Of a DNA stretch of 49,278 nucleotides, positions 40,753 through 49,241 are shown piece by piece; position 1 is the stretch's first letter, and each line of letters starts with the position of its first letter. The translations under genes and the position numbers were made by a program. Source of the DNA: an uncultured Rhodocyclaceae bacterium (GTDB taxonomy: Bacteria > Pseudomonadota > Gammaproteobacteria > Burkholderiales > Rhodocyclaceae); the NCBI GenBank assembly GCA_934271525.1, contig CAKQRL010000015.1, positions 1 to 49,278 on the forward strand, given 5' to 3'. The notes below the pieces were generated by a model. That model saw only the letters and a program-made list of their open reading frames with translations, did no database searches and was not told the origin of the DNA.

Positions 40753-43184
40753 TAAATTTTCCTTTCAATGCGCAATGAGTTTAAAACAACCATCAAAGAA
40801 CTTGCCGACATCCCAATGCCTGCCATCCACGGTGTGACATAACCTGCCATTGCCAAAGGCAATGCCACAATGTTGTAGCACACTGCCCAAGCCAAATTTT
40901 GGCTGATAGTTTTTAACGTTCGGCGCGAGCGCAAAATTCCACGGTAAACCGAAAATAATTTTGAATTTAAAAGAATCAAATCCGCCTGCGTGCGCGCCAA
41001 TTCGCTACCAGAACCCATCACAATAGAAACCTGCGCTTGGGCTAAAACCGGGGCATCGTTGATGCCATCACCAAACATGGCAACCACGGCGCCCATTTTT
41101 TGCAGATTTTCTACCACCTTGTGTTTGCCTTCGGGCGATTGTTCGGAAAATATCGCTGTTTTATCAAAACCCAAACGCTCACCCATTTTTTGCGCAACCG
41201 AATCCGAGTCGCCTGTGAGCAAAACCACGGTTTTTCCTGCTTCTTTTAAGGCGTTAATCAAAGCAGGCGCATCATCGCGCAAGGTGTCGCTTAACGCAAA
41301 AACGGCAAGTGGTGTTTCATCGCGTTTTAATACAATCAAGGTGTCGCCCGCTTCAACAAAAGGTTTTAAGCGTTTGGATTTTTTAAAATCATTCAAATTA
41401 AGCCGCCCCAAAACGTATTTTTTGCCATCAATTTCGCCCGATACGCCAAAACCCGCTTGGTTTTGAAAATTTTCCACGGTCAACGCCATAAAATTTTCAA
41501 AATAAGCATTAGCCTTTGCCAAAATGGCGCGCGACAATGGATGCTCAGATGCCACTTCCAAACTCGCCGCAATTTTCAAAGCATCTGATTCGCCAATATC
41601 CTTCAACACAATAATTTTTTGAAGCGCCAACTCGCCGCGCGTTAACGTTCCGGTTTTATCAAACACAAAATGTGTTGCGCGGGCTAAGGTTTCAATGGCA
41701 TGGCCGTGGGTTGTTAAAATGCCATCCTTTGCCAAGGCACCCGTTGCAACGGTTAAAGCCACGGGCGTGGCAAGCGACAAAGCACAAGGACAAGTCACCA
41801 CCAAAACAGAAACCGTAATCCACAAGGCTTTGCTTGAATCGTGCGCCAACCAATAGGTTGCCACGCTTAACGCCAAAATCAACACCGCCGCCACAAAATA
41901 AGCGGCAATTTTATCCGACAAAACCACGATTTTTGGCTTATCCGATGATGAGCGCTCCATCAAACGAATAATGGCAGAAAGTTTGGTGTTTTCACCCAAT
42001 GCCAAAACGCGCATTTTAAGCGCCGATTCGCCGTTTAATGCCCCGCCCGTTAAATTGTCGCCCGATGATTTAGGAATTGCGCGACTTTCTCCTGTGAGCA
42101 AACTTTCATCCACTGCGGATGTGCCCTCTTCAACCACGCCATCGGCTGGAATAATTTCCCCGGGTTTGATTAAAACAAAATCGCCCACGTTCAAATCAGC
42201 AACCAAACATTCTTCAATTTGCCCGTTTTTTTGCAGGCGATGCGCAAAGTTCGGCACCAAACGCGCCAATGATTCTGAACCTGCCATTGCTTTTTGCCGC
42301 GCGGTCATTTCCACAAATCGCCCAGCGAGCAAAAAGAAAACAAACATCGTTACCGAATCAAAATAAACTTCGCCCGTTTGCGTTAAAAGCGCATAAATGC
42401 TCGCCGAAAACGCCACACCAATGCCAAGCGCCACGGGCACATCCATGCCCAAATGGCGAATTTTCAAATCTCTATACGCATTTTTAAAAAAAGGTGCGGC
42501 AGAATAAAAAATCACAGGCAACGTCAGCAAACAACCCGCCCAACGCATTAAATTCTCTATTTCAGGCGACATATCGCCATCGGCAATATAAATCGGAAAG
42601 GCATACATCATCACCTGCATCATTCCAAAACCTGCCACCCACAAACGCCAAAGCGCATCTTTGCGTTCTTTTTTGTTTAAGGCTTCGTTTTTTGCGGCAT
42701 CGTAAGGGTAAGCGCGGTAACCAATTTGTGCCACAGATTCCAAAATTTGTGAAAGTTTGGTTTTGGTTAAATCCCAAGCAATGCGGGCGCGGCGCGTGGC
42801 GTAATTGATTTCTACGGATACCACACCCTTTTGATTCATCAAATGCCGCTCAATCAACCACAAACACGCCGCACAAGTCATTCCTTCCAAAAGTAATGAG
42901 GCTTCCAAAAGATTTTCTGCCTTTTGCTGCACAAAATTTTTTTGAAAATTTTGGTGGTCAAAAAGCGCCAATTCTTCCAACACGGCGGGTTTGGCTTCTC
43001 TGGGCGAATTGGGCAAAGCATCGCGTTTTTGGTAATAATCAGCAAGTCCGCCTGCCACAATCATTTGGGCAACAGCCGCACAACCCGCGCAACACATCAA
43101 GCGATTTTCACCGTTAATTTCAACCTTAAAATCCGTATTCGGCGGGATTTCTAACCCACAGTGATAACAATTTTCCACGGTCAA
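40752..43184 (-). CDS. ccoI: Copper-exporting P1B-type ATPase for cbb3 assembly (CcoI/FixI)
   Basis: About 810 residues. N-terminal metal-binding region with CYHCGLEIPPN and MCCAGCAAV, an HMA-like CAAC in GMTCAACLWLIERHL, the intramembrane CPC in VTCPCALSLATPVALTVATGALAKDG, the phosphorylation site DKTGTLT, the TGDSDSVAQKMGERLGFD and AMFGDGINDAPVLAQA hinge blocks. It delivers copper for cbb3 biogenesis. The start is unclear: TTG 43184 or GTG 43178, both inside a repeat core; no ATG lies between them and the conserved Cys block. Two more cores are coding (SVYRGI near 40938, LTVENFQ at 41473). It overlaps ccoS by one base. Confidence 0.95.
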   Translation of the reverse strand: MTVENCYHCGLEIPPNTDFKVEINGENRLMCCAGCAAVAQMIVAGGLADYYQKRDALPNSPREAKPAVLEELALFDHQNFQKNFVQQKAENLLEASLLLEGMTCAACLWLIERHLMNQKGVVSVEINYATRRARIAWDLTKTKLSQILESVAQIGYRAYPYDAAKNEALNKKERKDALWRLWVAGFGMMQVMMYAFPIYIADGDMSPEIENLMRWAGCLLTLPVIFYSAAPFFKNAYRDLKIRHLGMDVPVALGIGVAFSASIYALLTQTGEVYFDSVTMFVFFLLAGRFVEMTARQKAMAGSESLARLVPNFAHRLQKNGQIEECLVADLNVGDFVLIKPGEIIPADGVVEEGTSAVDESLLTGESRAIPKSSGDNLTGGALNGESALKMRVLALGENTKLSAIIRLMERSSSDKPKIVVLSDKIAAYFVAAVLILALSVATYWLAHDSSKALWITVSVLVVTCPCALSLATPVALTVATGALAKDGILTTHGHAIETLARATHFVFDKTGTLTRGELALQKIIVLKDIGESDALKIAASLEVASEHPLSRAILAKANAYFENFMALTVENFQNQAGFGVSGEIDGKKYVLGRLNLNDFKKSKRLKPFVEAGDTLIVLKRDETPLAVFALSDTLRDDAPALINALKEAGKTVVLLTGDSDSVAQKMGERLGFDKTAIFSEQSPEGKHKVVENLQKMGAVVAMFGDGINDAPVLAQAQVSIVMGSGSELARTQADLILLNSKLFSVYRGILRSRRTLKTISQNLAWAVCYNIVALPLAMAGYVTPWMAGIGMSASSLMVVLNSLRIERKI
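40938..40950 (+). repeat. Intragenic repeat core in ccoI (VYRG frame)
   Basis: TCCACGGTAAACC followed by GAAAATAATTTTGAATTT. On the gene strand it is read as Ser-Val-Tyr-Arg-Gly-Ile, between the N-domain and the last membrane segments. The flanking A/T tract is decayed. Confidence 0.82.
41473..41485 (+). repeat. Intragenic repeat core in ccoI (TVEN frame)
   Basis: TCCACGGTCAACG followed by CCATAAAATTTTCAAAA. It is read as ALTVENFQN in the nucleotide-binding domain. Confidence 0.9.
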
Positions 43185-43224
43185 CTCGTTCTTTTTTTCA
43201 AAAAAATTATTCGTTGACCGTGGA
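43174..43224. repeat. 51-bp inverted repeat pair at the ccoI start
   Basis: TCCACGGTCAACT at 43174-43186 faces CGTTGACCGTGGA at 43212-43224, with a TTTTTTTCAAAAAAAT centre. The inner arm contains the only plausible ccoI start codons. The neighbouring genes (ccoI minus, dxr plus) diverge here. Confidence 0.92.
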
Positions 43225-43422
43225 TTTTAAGGTTTTTTGCAGCATTTGGCGCATCTCAACAGAATGCGGCATTGCGTTTTTTTAATCTTCAACAATTCAA
43301 TTTTATGCTTTTTATTTTTATAAAAAATATTCTGCTATGTTTGTTTTAAGAAAATCTGCGGCTGTGGTTTTCAAATTGACACGGGCGCATTTATACTTCT
43401 TGTTTTTAAAAAAAAATCGGGC

Positions 43423-44607
43423 ATGCAACAAATCAGCATTTTGGGAGCAACAGGCTCTATTGGCACAAGCACTTTGAACGTTATTCGCCAAAACGCCGAT
43501 CATTTTCGCGTTTTTGCCTTAACGGCGCATCGCAACGTGGAAAGGTTGGCAGAGCAGATTGCCGAATTTCAACCAACATTTGCCGTTTTAAGCGATGAAA
43601 CTTTTGAAGAATCGCTCAAAAAACGTTTGCCCAAAAACACCAAAACCGAAATTTTAACGGGCGAATCATCGCTTGAAATGGTTGCCACACACACCCAAGC
43701 CGATGGCGTGATGGCGGCAATAGTCGGTGCAGCAGGCTTAAAACCCACGCTTGCGGCGGCAAAAGCGGGCAAAACCATTTTTTTGGCCAACAAAGAAGTT
43801 TTGGTAATGGCAGGAGAAATATTTTGTCAAGCAGTCAAAGAAAACAATGCGCAAATTTTGCCGGTGGATTCCGAACACAATGCGATTTTTCAAAGTTTAC
43901 CCAAAGGTTTTCGCTGTTGCGTGGATTTATTTCCAGCAGAAAAAATATTGCTTACCGCATCAGGTGGGGCGTTTTTGCATCACACAAAAGAAGAACTCAA
44001 AAAAGTAACGCCCCAAGCTGCCTGCCAACACCCCAACTGGCAAATGGGCAAAAAAGTTAGCATTGATTCAGCAAGCTTAATGAACAAAGCATTGGAAGTC
44101 ATTGAAGCCTTTTGGTTATTTTCTTGCAAAGCCGAACAAATTGAAGTTGCCATTCACCCGCAAAGCATTCTTCATTCGGGGGTTTATTACAAAGACGGCG
44201 CTTTAATTGCCGAACTTGGCATTCCCAATATGCAAACGCCAATTGCAAATGCCCTTGCCTATCCCAAGCGCATTGCATCGGGTGTTGAAAAATTAAAATT
44301 GTGGGAATATCCGCCTTTAAAATTTTTAAAACCCGATTTAGAACGTTTTCCAAATTTAAAACTCGCTTTTGATGTTTTAAAAATCAGCGGCACGGCACCC
44401 GCTGTTTTAAATGCCGCCAATGAAATTGCGGTTGAATTATTTTTAAATAACCAAATATTATTTACCGATATTCCAAAAATAAATAAAAACGTTTTGGATT
44501 ATTTTATAAGCCAAAATTTAATTCAAAAAAATATTCGTTTGGAAGTGTTATTAAACGCCGATAAAAAAGCGCGCGAAATTGCCCAAAATTTTAAAAATTC
44601 ACGGTAA
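43423..44607 (+). CDS. dxr: 1-deoxy-D-xylulose 5-phosphate reductoisomerase
   Basis: Second step of the MEP isoprenoid pathway; 394 residues. ILGATGSIGTSTLNVI (NADPH, about 5-20), ANKEVLVMAGE, LPVDSEHNAIFQSL, TASGGAFLHHTKEEL, HPNWQMGKKVSIDSASLMNKALEVIEAFWLF, VAIHPQSILHSGVYYKDGA and LTAPAVLNAANEIAVELFL-like GTAPAVLNAANEIAVELFL are present. The protein ends NFKNSR-stop; the stop TAA lies in a variant repeat core (TTCACGGTAAACG). It stands alone here, without its usual neighbours. Confidence 0.97.
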   Translation: MQQISILGATGSIGTSTLNVIRQNADHFRVFALTAHRNVERLAEQIAEFQPTFAVLSDETFEESLKKRLPKNTKTEILTGESSLEMVATHTQADGVMAAIVGAAGLKPTLAAAKAGKTIFLANKEVLVMAGEIFCQAVKENNAQILPVDSEHNAIFQSLPKGFRCCVDLFPAEKILLTASGGAFLHHTKEELKKVTPQAACQHPNWQMGKKVSIDSASLMNKALEVIEAFWLFSCKAEQIEVAIHPQSILHSGVYYKDGALIAELGIPNMQTPIANALAYPKRIASGVEKLKLWEYPPLKFLKPDLERFPNLKLAFDVLKISGTAPAVLNAANEIAVELFLNNQILFTDIPKINKNVLDYFISQNLIQKNIRLEVLLNADKKAREIAQNFKNSR

Positions 44608-44648
44608 ACGGAAATTTTTTTTCAAAAAAAATCCACGTTGACCGTGGA
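44598..44648. repeat. 51-bp inverted repeat pair with compact terminator form
   Basis: TTCACGGTAAACG at 44598-44610 (one mismatch) faces CGTTGACCGTGGA at 44636-44648. The right arm is preceded by ATCCACG, so AAATCCACG-TTGAC-CGTGGATTT forms a second, compact hairpin with flanking A/T runs. It lies between dxr and the 3' end of the RNase P RNA gene and should terminate both. Confidence 0.9.
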
Positions 44649-44663
44649 TTTTTTTTAAAAATT

Positions 44664-45041
44664 GAAAAGCCGCCCGATAAGCCGGGTTCTGTGCGATTTT
44701 TTTTAAATCGTGGCAATCATTCATCTAGACCTTGAATTACCCCAAGGTTCAAGCGACCAACCCGAAAACGGCGCGGGCAACGCCATTGTTTTCCTATTCG
44801 GTCTTGCTGCGGATGGGGTTTACCCTGCCTTGGACGTTACCGCCCAAGCGGTAGGCGCTTACCCTGCCGTTTCACCCTTGCCTGTGCGTGCAAAAAAACA
44901 CGCCATCGGCGGTTTGTTTTCTGTGGCACTTTCCGTCGTGTTACCACGCACGGCCGTTAGCCGTCATCCTGCCCTGTGCAGCCCGGACTTTCCTCCCGCT
45001 TATCCAAAAAAATAAGCCAGCGATTGCCTAGGCGGCTTTTC
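44664..45041 (-). ncRNA. rnpB: RNase P RNA (M1 RNA), class A
   Basis: Catalytic RNA of tRNA 5' maturation, about 378 nt. On the minus strand the 5' end GAAAAGCCGCC pairs with the 3' GGGCGGCTTTTC (P1). Conserved elements are GGAGGAAAGTCCGGGC near the 5' end, ACAGGGCAGGATG, GGTAAACCCC-like loops, and AGAACCCGGCTTATCG near the 3' end. The end assignments are within a few bases. An open frame on the plus strand across it is an artefact. The repeat pair at 44598-44648 follows its 3' end. Confidence 0.95.
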
Positions 45042-45048
45042 GCTGGCT

Positions 45049-45054
45049 ATTATA
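45049..45054 (-). promoter_or_regulatory. Minus-10 of rnpB
   Basis: TATAAT on the minus strand ends 7 bp before the inferred 5' end of RNase P RNA. A minus-35 would fall at the end of the preceding chemoreceptor gene and is not obvious. Confidence 0.65.
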
Positions 45055-45074
45055 TTTGAAATTTTAAAAAACGC

Positions 45075-46187
45075 TTATTTTCTGCCGTTCATCCCTTGGT
45101 TGCGGTCTTCTGCCAATAAGGAATCCAACAATTCGTTCAAATGCTTGGAAGCGTCTTCCATTTTCAACAAGCTTTCCAAGGCTTGTGCTTCATTGCCTGC
45201 CGCGTGGTATTCGCAAGCCTTGTTGCCGTAATCATGCACGTGTTGGTGCGGCAATTCCATTTGGCGATAAGCGGAGAATTGATTAAACAATTTAACGCCA
45301 TCGCCTTGGTAATACCATTGTCCAAAGGGGCATTGATGCACATCTTGCAAATGTTCACCAAACTCGCCTTTAACGCCCAAAAAGTTGCGGTAAACGCTCA
45401 ATTTGTAAATCAAATGATCCAAGCGCAAAACGTTAAAAATCCCTGAATGCATGGCTTGGAAGATGGAGGAAATCATTTGCGTGTCTTGCTTGACAATATT
45501 GCGAATTAAATTAGAAGTCGTTTCGCTCTCATGCAAAAAAGTTTCCGCACGCGTTGCCGCTTCCATCACTTGTGCATGGGTTTCCGCCGTGCCTTTGGAA
45601 ATAGCCAAAACCAAATTGGAAATCTCACCTGTGGCTTGTCCGGTGCGCTCGGCTAGTTTTCTGACTTCATCGGCTACCACCGCAAAACCGCGCCCGTGTT
45701 CGCCTGCGCGCGCGGCTTCAATGGCGGCGTTTAACGCCAACAAATTCGTTTGGTCGGAGATTTCTTTAATCAACTGCACAAAACCTTTGATATGTTCGGA
45801 ATGTTGACTCAAAGTATCCATGTGCGCTGCCGTGGCGTTTTGGTCTTCCCACATTTGGCGAAAACTGCCTGTAACGGATTCTAATGATTGAATGGCTTCA
45901 TCCAAACTGGCAAAAGATTCTTGGGCAATGTCGTAACCATCTTTTAAGCGGTTGGGCAGTTCAGAGACCGCATTGCGAAAGGCGTTCAAACGCTCAAAGG
46001 TTTGTTCCATCACGCCCACGCAACCATTGATACTGCCAGCGCCTGAGGCAATGTCGCGCTGCATTTTGCTGATTTCATTGCGCATAACCAGCAAATGTCT
46101 TTCCAAATCAGCAACTTCTTTTTCCAAACGCACGTTTTTGCCGCGCAGTTGATCTGCCTCTTGACTGTTATCCCCACCAAAAAACAT
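45075..46187 (-). CDS. Soluble methyl-accepting chemotaxis protein with C-terminal CZB domain
   Basis: About 370 residues, no membrane segment. A coiled coil (about 15-45) leads to the MCP signalling domain with the tip EISDQTNLLALNAAIEAARAGEHGRGFAVVADEVRKLAERT (about 142-182). The C-terminal part is a chemoreceptor zinc-binding (CZB) domain: LRLDHLIYKLSVYRNFLG (His about 258), CPFGQWYYQGDG (Cys about 286) and LPHQHVHDYG (His about 314-318). This TlpD-like design senses cytoplasmic zinc, hypochlorite or redox state in other bacteria. ATG 46187 is preceded by GGGAG; the upstream TTG is too close to that site. No other chemotaxis gene is in the window. Confidence 0.92.
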   Translation of the reverse strand: MFFGGDNSQEADQLRGKNVRLEKEVADLERHLLVMRNEISKMQRDIASGAGSINGCVGVMEQTFERLNAFRNAVSELPNRLKDGYDIAQESFASLDEAIQSLESVTGSFRQMWEDQNATAAHMDTLSQHSEHIKGFVQLIKEISDQTNLLALNAAIEAARAGEHGRGFAVVADEVRKLAERTGQATGEISNLVLAISKGTAETHAQVMEAATRAETFLHESETTSNLIRNIVKQDTQMISSIFQAMHSGIFNVLRLDHLIYKLSVYRNFLGVKGEFGEHLQDVHQCPFGQWYYQGDGVKLFNQFSAYRQMELPHQHVHDYGNKACEYHAAGNEAQALESLLKMEDASKHLNELLDSLLAEDRNQGMNGRK

Positions 46188-46247
46188 TGCCAACTCCCAG
46201 TTTATTTGTTTTAAAAATTGCTATCTTAACGATTTTCAATGCGATTT

Positions 46248-46287
46248 TCCACGGTAAACGCAAAAAAAATTTGAAGTTCACCGTGGA
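46248..46287. repeat. Short inverted repeat pair (40 bp) between putP and the chemoreceptor gene
   Basis: TCCACGGTAAACG at 46248-46260 faces AGTTCACCGTGGA at 46275-46287. Start spacing is 27 instead of 38, i.e. about one helical turn shorter, and the centre is CAAAAAAAATTTGA. Confidence 0.87.
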
Positions 46288-46296
46288 TTTTTGCTT

Positions 46297-47784
46297 TTAA
46301 GTGCGCATGGTTTGGTGAAAATGTTTTTCAAAAGCCTGATGCCGTTTTAAAAGCGAATCGGGCGTTTTTTCTAATAAACTAACAAACACAGCGGCAACAA
46401 CAGCCAAAACAAAACCGGGCAAAATTTCATACAAACCCCAAATGGCAAAATGCTTCCACACCACAACGGTGATGGCGCCCGTAATCATTCCCGCCAAAGC
46501 GCCGTTTTTGGTGAGTTTTCCCCAAAAAAGCGAGAGCAAAATCACCGAACCAAAAGCCGCACCAAAACCTGCCCAAGCGTAGCTGACCATGGTTAAAACA
46601 CGCGATTGAGGGTCCAAACTAATTAAAATAGCCACCACTGACACCACGCCGACCATGATTCTGCCTACCCAAATCAGTTCGTTGTGCGTTGCGGTTTTGC
46701 GCAAAAAATTGCGGTAAAAATCTTCGGTTAAAGCGCTGGAACAAACCAACAACTGACAAGACAACGTGCTCATCACAGCCGCCAAAATGGCTGCCATCAT
46801 CACGCCCACCCACCACGGATTAAAAATTTTATTGGCCAATTCAATAAACACCATTTCCGCATTTTGAGAAACCACTGCGGATTGTTCGGGATAAACACCA
46901 AAATAAATCACGCCCACCATACCGATAGCCACTGCCGCAAATAAGCAAATCGTCATCCATATCATCCCAATGCGGCGCGCCGCTGGCATTGTTTTAACCG
47001 AATCGGCTGCCATAAAACGCACCAAAATATGCGGCTGCCCAAAATAACCCAAACCCCACGCCAATGACGAAATCACGCCGATGATGGAAGTGCCACTTAA
47101 AAAATCCAGTTGGGATTCTTTAAAAAAAGATTGCCAAGCCACGCCTTCACCAATGCCATTGCCAACGGCAAACAAAGCAGACAACACGGTAAAAACCAAC
47201 GCAAAGAACATCAACGAAGCTTGAATGGCATCCGTCCAACTCACCGCCAAAAAGCCGCCGATTAAAACATAAGTAATGGTGCACAAAGCGCTCACATAAA
47301 TGGCTTGTGTGTAAGTAATATCAAACATATTGCTAAACAAGCGCGCGCCTGCCACAATGCCCGATGCGCAATAAATGGTAAAAAATACCAAAATCACCAA
47401 AGCACTTGCCACGCGCAAAATGTGTTTTTCATCGTTGAAACGTTGCGCAAAAAAATCGGGCAAAGTCAAAGCGTTGTTGGTCATCTCCGTGTAGAGTCTC
47501 AGGCGCGCCGCAACAAAGCGCCAATTCAAATAAGCGCCGATGATTAAACCTATTGCAATCCAACTCTCTGCAATGCCACTTAAAAAAACCGCGCCGGGCA
47601 AACCCATTAACAACCAAGCGCTCATATCCGATGCGCCAGCAGACAAAGCCGTGACCCAAGCGCCCAAACGTCTGCCGCCCAAAATATAATCATCAAAATT
47701 GGCTGTGGCGCGGTAACCCCAACCGCCAACAACAAGCATCATCAGCAAATACAAGCCGAAAGTTGAAAGCAAAGCGGCATTCAT
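46297..47784 (-). CDS. putP: Sodium/proline symporter
   Basis: Secondary transporter of the SSS family, 495 residues, about thirteen membrane segments. YILGGRRLGAWVTALSAGASDMSAWLLMGLPGA is the PutP signature near residues 33-65. GYFGQPHILVRFMA, MSTLSCQLLVCSSALTEDFYRNFLRK and SYAWAGFGAAFGSVILLSLFW follow. It imports proline with Na+. It starts 12 bp after the stop of the MscS-type gene, so the two may be co-transcribed. Confidence 0.94.
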   Translation of the reverse strand: MNAALLSTFGLYLLMMLVVGGWGYRATANFDDYILGGRRLGAWVTALSAGASDMSAWLLMGLPGAVFLSGIAESWIAIGLIIGAYLNWRFVAARLRLYTEMTNNALTLPDFFAQRFNDEKHILRVASALVILVFFTIYCASGIVAGARLFSNMFDITYTQAIYVSALCTITYVLIGGFLAVSWTDAIQASLMFFALVFTVLSALFAVGNGIGEGVAWQSFFKESQLDFLSGTSIIGVISSLAWGLGYFGQPHILVRFMAADSVKTMPAARRIGMIWMTICLFAAVAIGMVGVIYFGVYPEQSAVVSQNAEMVFIELANKIFNPWWVGVMMAAILAAVMSTLSCQLLVCSSALTEDFYRNFLRKTATHNELIWVGRIMVGVVSVVAILISLDPQSRVLTMVSYAWAGFGAAFGSVILLSLFWGKLTKNGALAGMITGAITVVVWKHFAIWGLYEILPGFVLAVVAAVFVSLLEKTPDSLLKRHQAFEKHFHQTMRT

Positions 47785-47796
47785 TTTTACAATCCT

Positions 47797-49098
47797 TTAA
47801 TTTTTTAAAATTCGCACTTCGCGTTGCGGAAAAGGCATTTCCACGCCTTCTTCTTTAAAACGTTGCCAAATGGCGCGGTTGATATTGGATGAAAGCAAAG
47901 CAGTGCCATTTTCTGGGTCTTTAATCCAAAAACCCAAGGTTAAATTGATAGAAAAATCGCCAAAACTATTCAAAAGCACAATAGGCGCTGGATCTTTTAA
48001 AACGCGCACTTCGTTCAACGCGCATTCTTGAATGATGCGCAAAGCCAAATCCACATCACTGCCATAAGAAATGCCAATGTCCAAAGTGGTTTTAAGCAAA
48101 GAATCGCTTAATGTTTTGTTTTGCACAATGTTGCTCACCAGCATTTCGTTGGGCACGATAATTTCTTCGCCCGCGGCATTTTTTAAAACGGTAAAACGCG
48201 TTGTAATTTGTGTTACTTTGCCGGTTAAACCGCTGATGGAAACAAAATTGCCCAGTTGAATGGAACGCTCAAACAAAATAATAAAACCAGAAACATAATT
48301 GCTTGCAATTTTTTGAAAACCAAAACCCAAGCCCACGCCCAAAGCGCCTGTGAAAACCGACAAAGCGGTCATATTGATGCCCAAAATGGACAAACTCATT
48401 AAACCGCCCAAAACCAAAAAGAAGGCTTTCACAATGCGCACGCCAATAATGCGCAAACTCATATCCCACGTTTTGATGTGCATCAAGCGTTGTTCCACAA
48501 CGGCTGAAAGCCAAAAACAAAGCACCAACACCAACAAAACCAACACCATACCGTTGAGCAAACGCCACAAAGAAAAACGCGTTTGTCCCACAACAAAGGC
48601 AATGGAATCAAGGCGCGCAATTAACAAAGGCGCAATGTCGGTGATATAAAGCGCCATCCAAAACCAAATGGCAAGCGCAATGATTTTTTCATAAGCGGAT
48701 AAAAAGCGATTGTTAGGAAAAGCTGAGCGCACCATCATCACCAAGGCTTCTACCAAAATCAAAGCACTTGCCAGCGCCGTTGCCAAATCCAAAAAACCAA
48801 AATGCAGCTGCAACTGTTCCAACGCCGCAATGCCGCAAGCCAAAAAAACAACAGCCAAAATGGGAAAAATCAAACCCGATAAAATTTGAAAACGCCGCAT
48901 CAATTCTTGCTTTTGAAGCAACACTTTCCCAAAAAAAGCAAACGATAAAGCCAGCGCAAAAGCAAGAATTTGCCAAACAAAATCGGCTTCAAAAATTTCT
49001 GCATACAAAGCAGGCAACAAGCCATCAGCCACCATTGAATCTGGCATTGAAGAGATTGTGGAAGACATTGAAGAAATTAAAGAGTCTTGATTTTCCAT
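47797..49098 (-). CDS. MscS-family mechanosensitive ion channel
   Basis: 433 residues. Hydrophobic N-terminal half with several membrane segments (about 42-60, 78-95, 101-122 and further), then the MscS core: LSVFTGALGVGLGFGFQKIASNYVSGFIILFERSIQLGNFVSI (about 255-297), GLTGKVTQITTRFTVLKNAAGEEIIVPNEMLV and a C-terminal alpha/beta region (TLDIGISYGSDVDLALRIIQE). The pore helix Gly/Ala pattern is present. It probably acts as a pressure-release valve or an ion-conducting regulator; a YbdG- or MscK-like variant is possible. Confidence 0.93.
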   Translation of the reverse strand: MENQDSLISSMSSTISSMPDSMVADGLLPALYAEIFEADFVWQILAFALALSFAFFGKVLLQKQELMRRFQILSGLIFPILAVVFLACGIAALEQLQLHFGFLDLATALASALILVEALVMMVRSAFPNNRFLSAYEKIIALAIWFWMALYITDIAPLLIARLDSIAFVVGQTRFSLWRLLNGMVLVLLVLVLCFWLSAVVEQRLMHIKTWDMSLRIIGVRIVKAFFLVLGGLMSLSILGINMTALSVFTGALGVGLGFGFQKIASNYVSGFIILFERSIQLGNFVSISGLTGKVTQITTRFTVLKNAAGEEIIVPNEMLVSNIVQNKTLSDSLLKTTLDIGISYGSDVDLALRIIQECALNEVRVLKDPAPIVLLNSFGDFSINLTLGFWIKDPENGTALLSSNINRAIWQRFKEEGVEMPFPQREVRILKN

Positions 49099-49190
49099 AC
49101 GTCTAAAAATCGTAAAAAAAAAGGTAAAATTTTAAAACACTTCCCCGCTTTTGTCTTTTGTGCTTTTTTGCTTTTTTAAAAACCCAGTTT

Positions 49191-49241
49191 CCCACGGTAA
49201 ACCCAAACTTTTTTTGAAAAAAATCTTTTGTTTACCGTGGA
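49191..49241. repeat. 51-bp inverted repeat pair at window end
   Basis: CCCACGGTAAACC at 49191-49203 (one mismatch) faces TGTTTACCGTGGA at 49229-49241, centre TTTTTTTGAAAAAAAT. It lies upstream of the MscS-type gene; the gene beyond it is outside the window. Confidence 0.9.

Noticed and set aside
40826..40833. TCCACGGT in ccoI
   Set aside because: Followed by GTGACA and encodes a conserved TPWMAG segment; treated as chance.
43376..43397. TTGACA and TATACT before dxr as a promoter
   Set aside because: The spacing between the hexamers is only about 10 bp, too short for a sigma-70 promoter.
44710..45015. 101-residue open frame on the plus strand
   Set aside because: It is antisense to the RNase P RNA gene; conserved RNA elements explain the sequence and the protein is not family-like.
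45385..45396. TTGCGGTAAACG in the chemoreceptor gene, near the CZB segment SVYRN
   Set aside because: Two to three mismatches in the core and it encodes a conserved zinc-domain stretch; probably coincidence.
501..49241. Dispersed repeats as a CRISPR array or insertion sequence ends
   Set aside because: Copies are kilobases apart, in both orientations, without spacers, transposase or target duplications.
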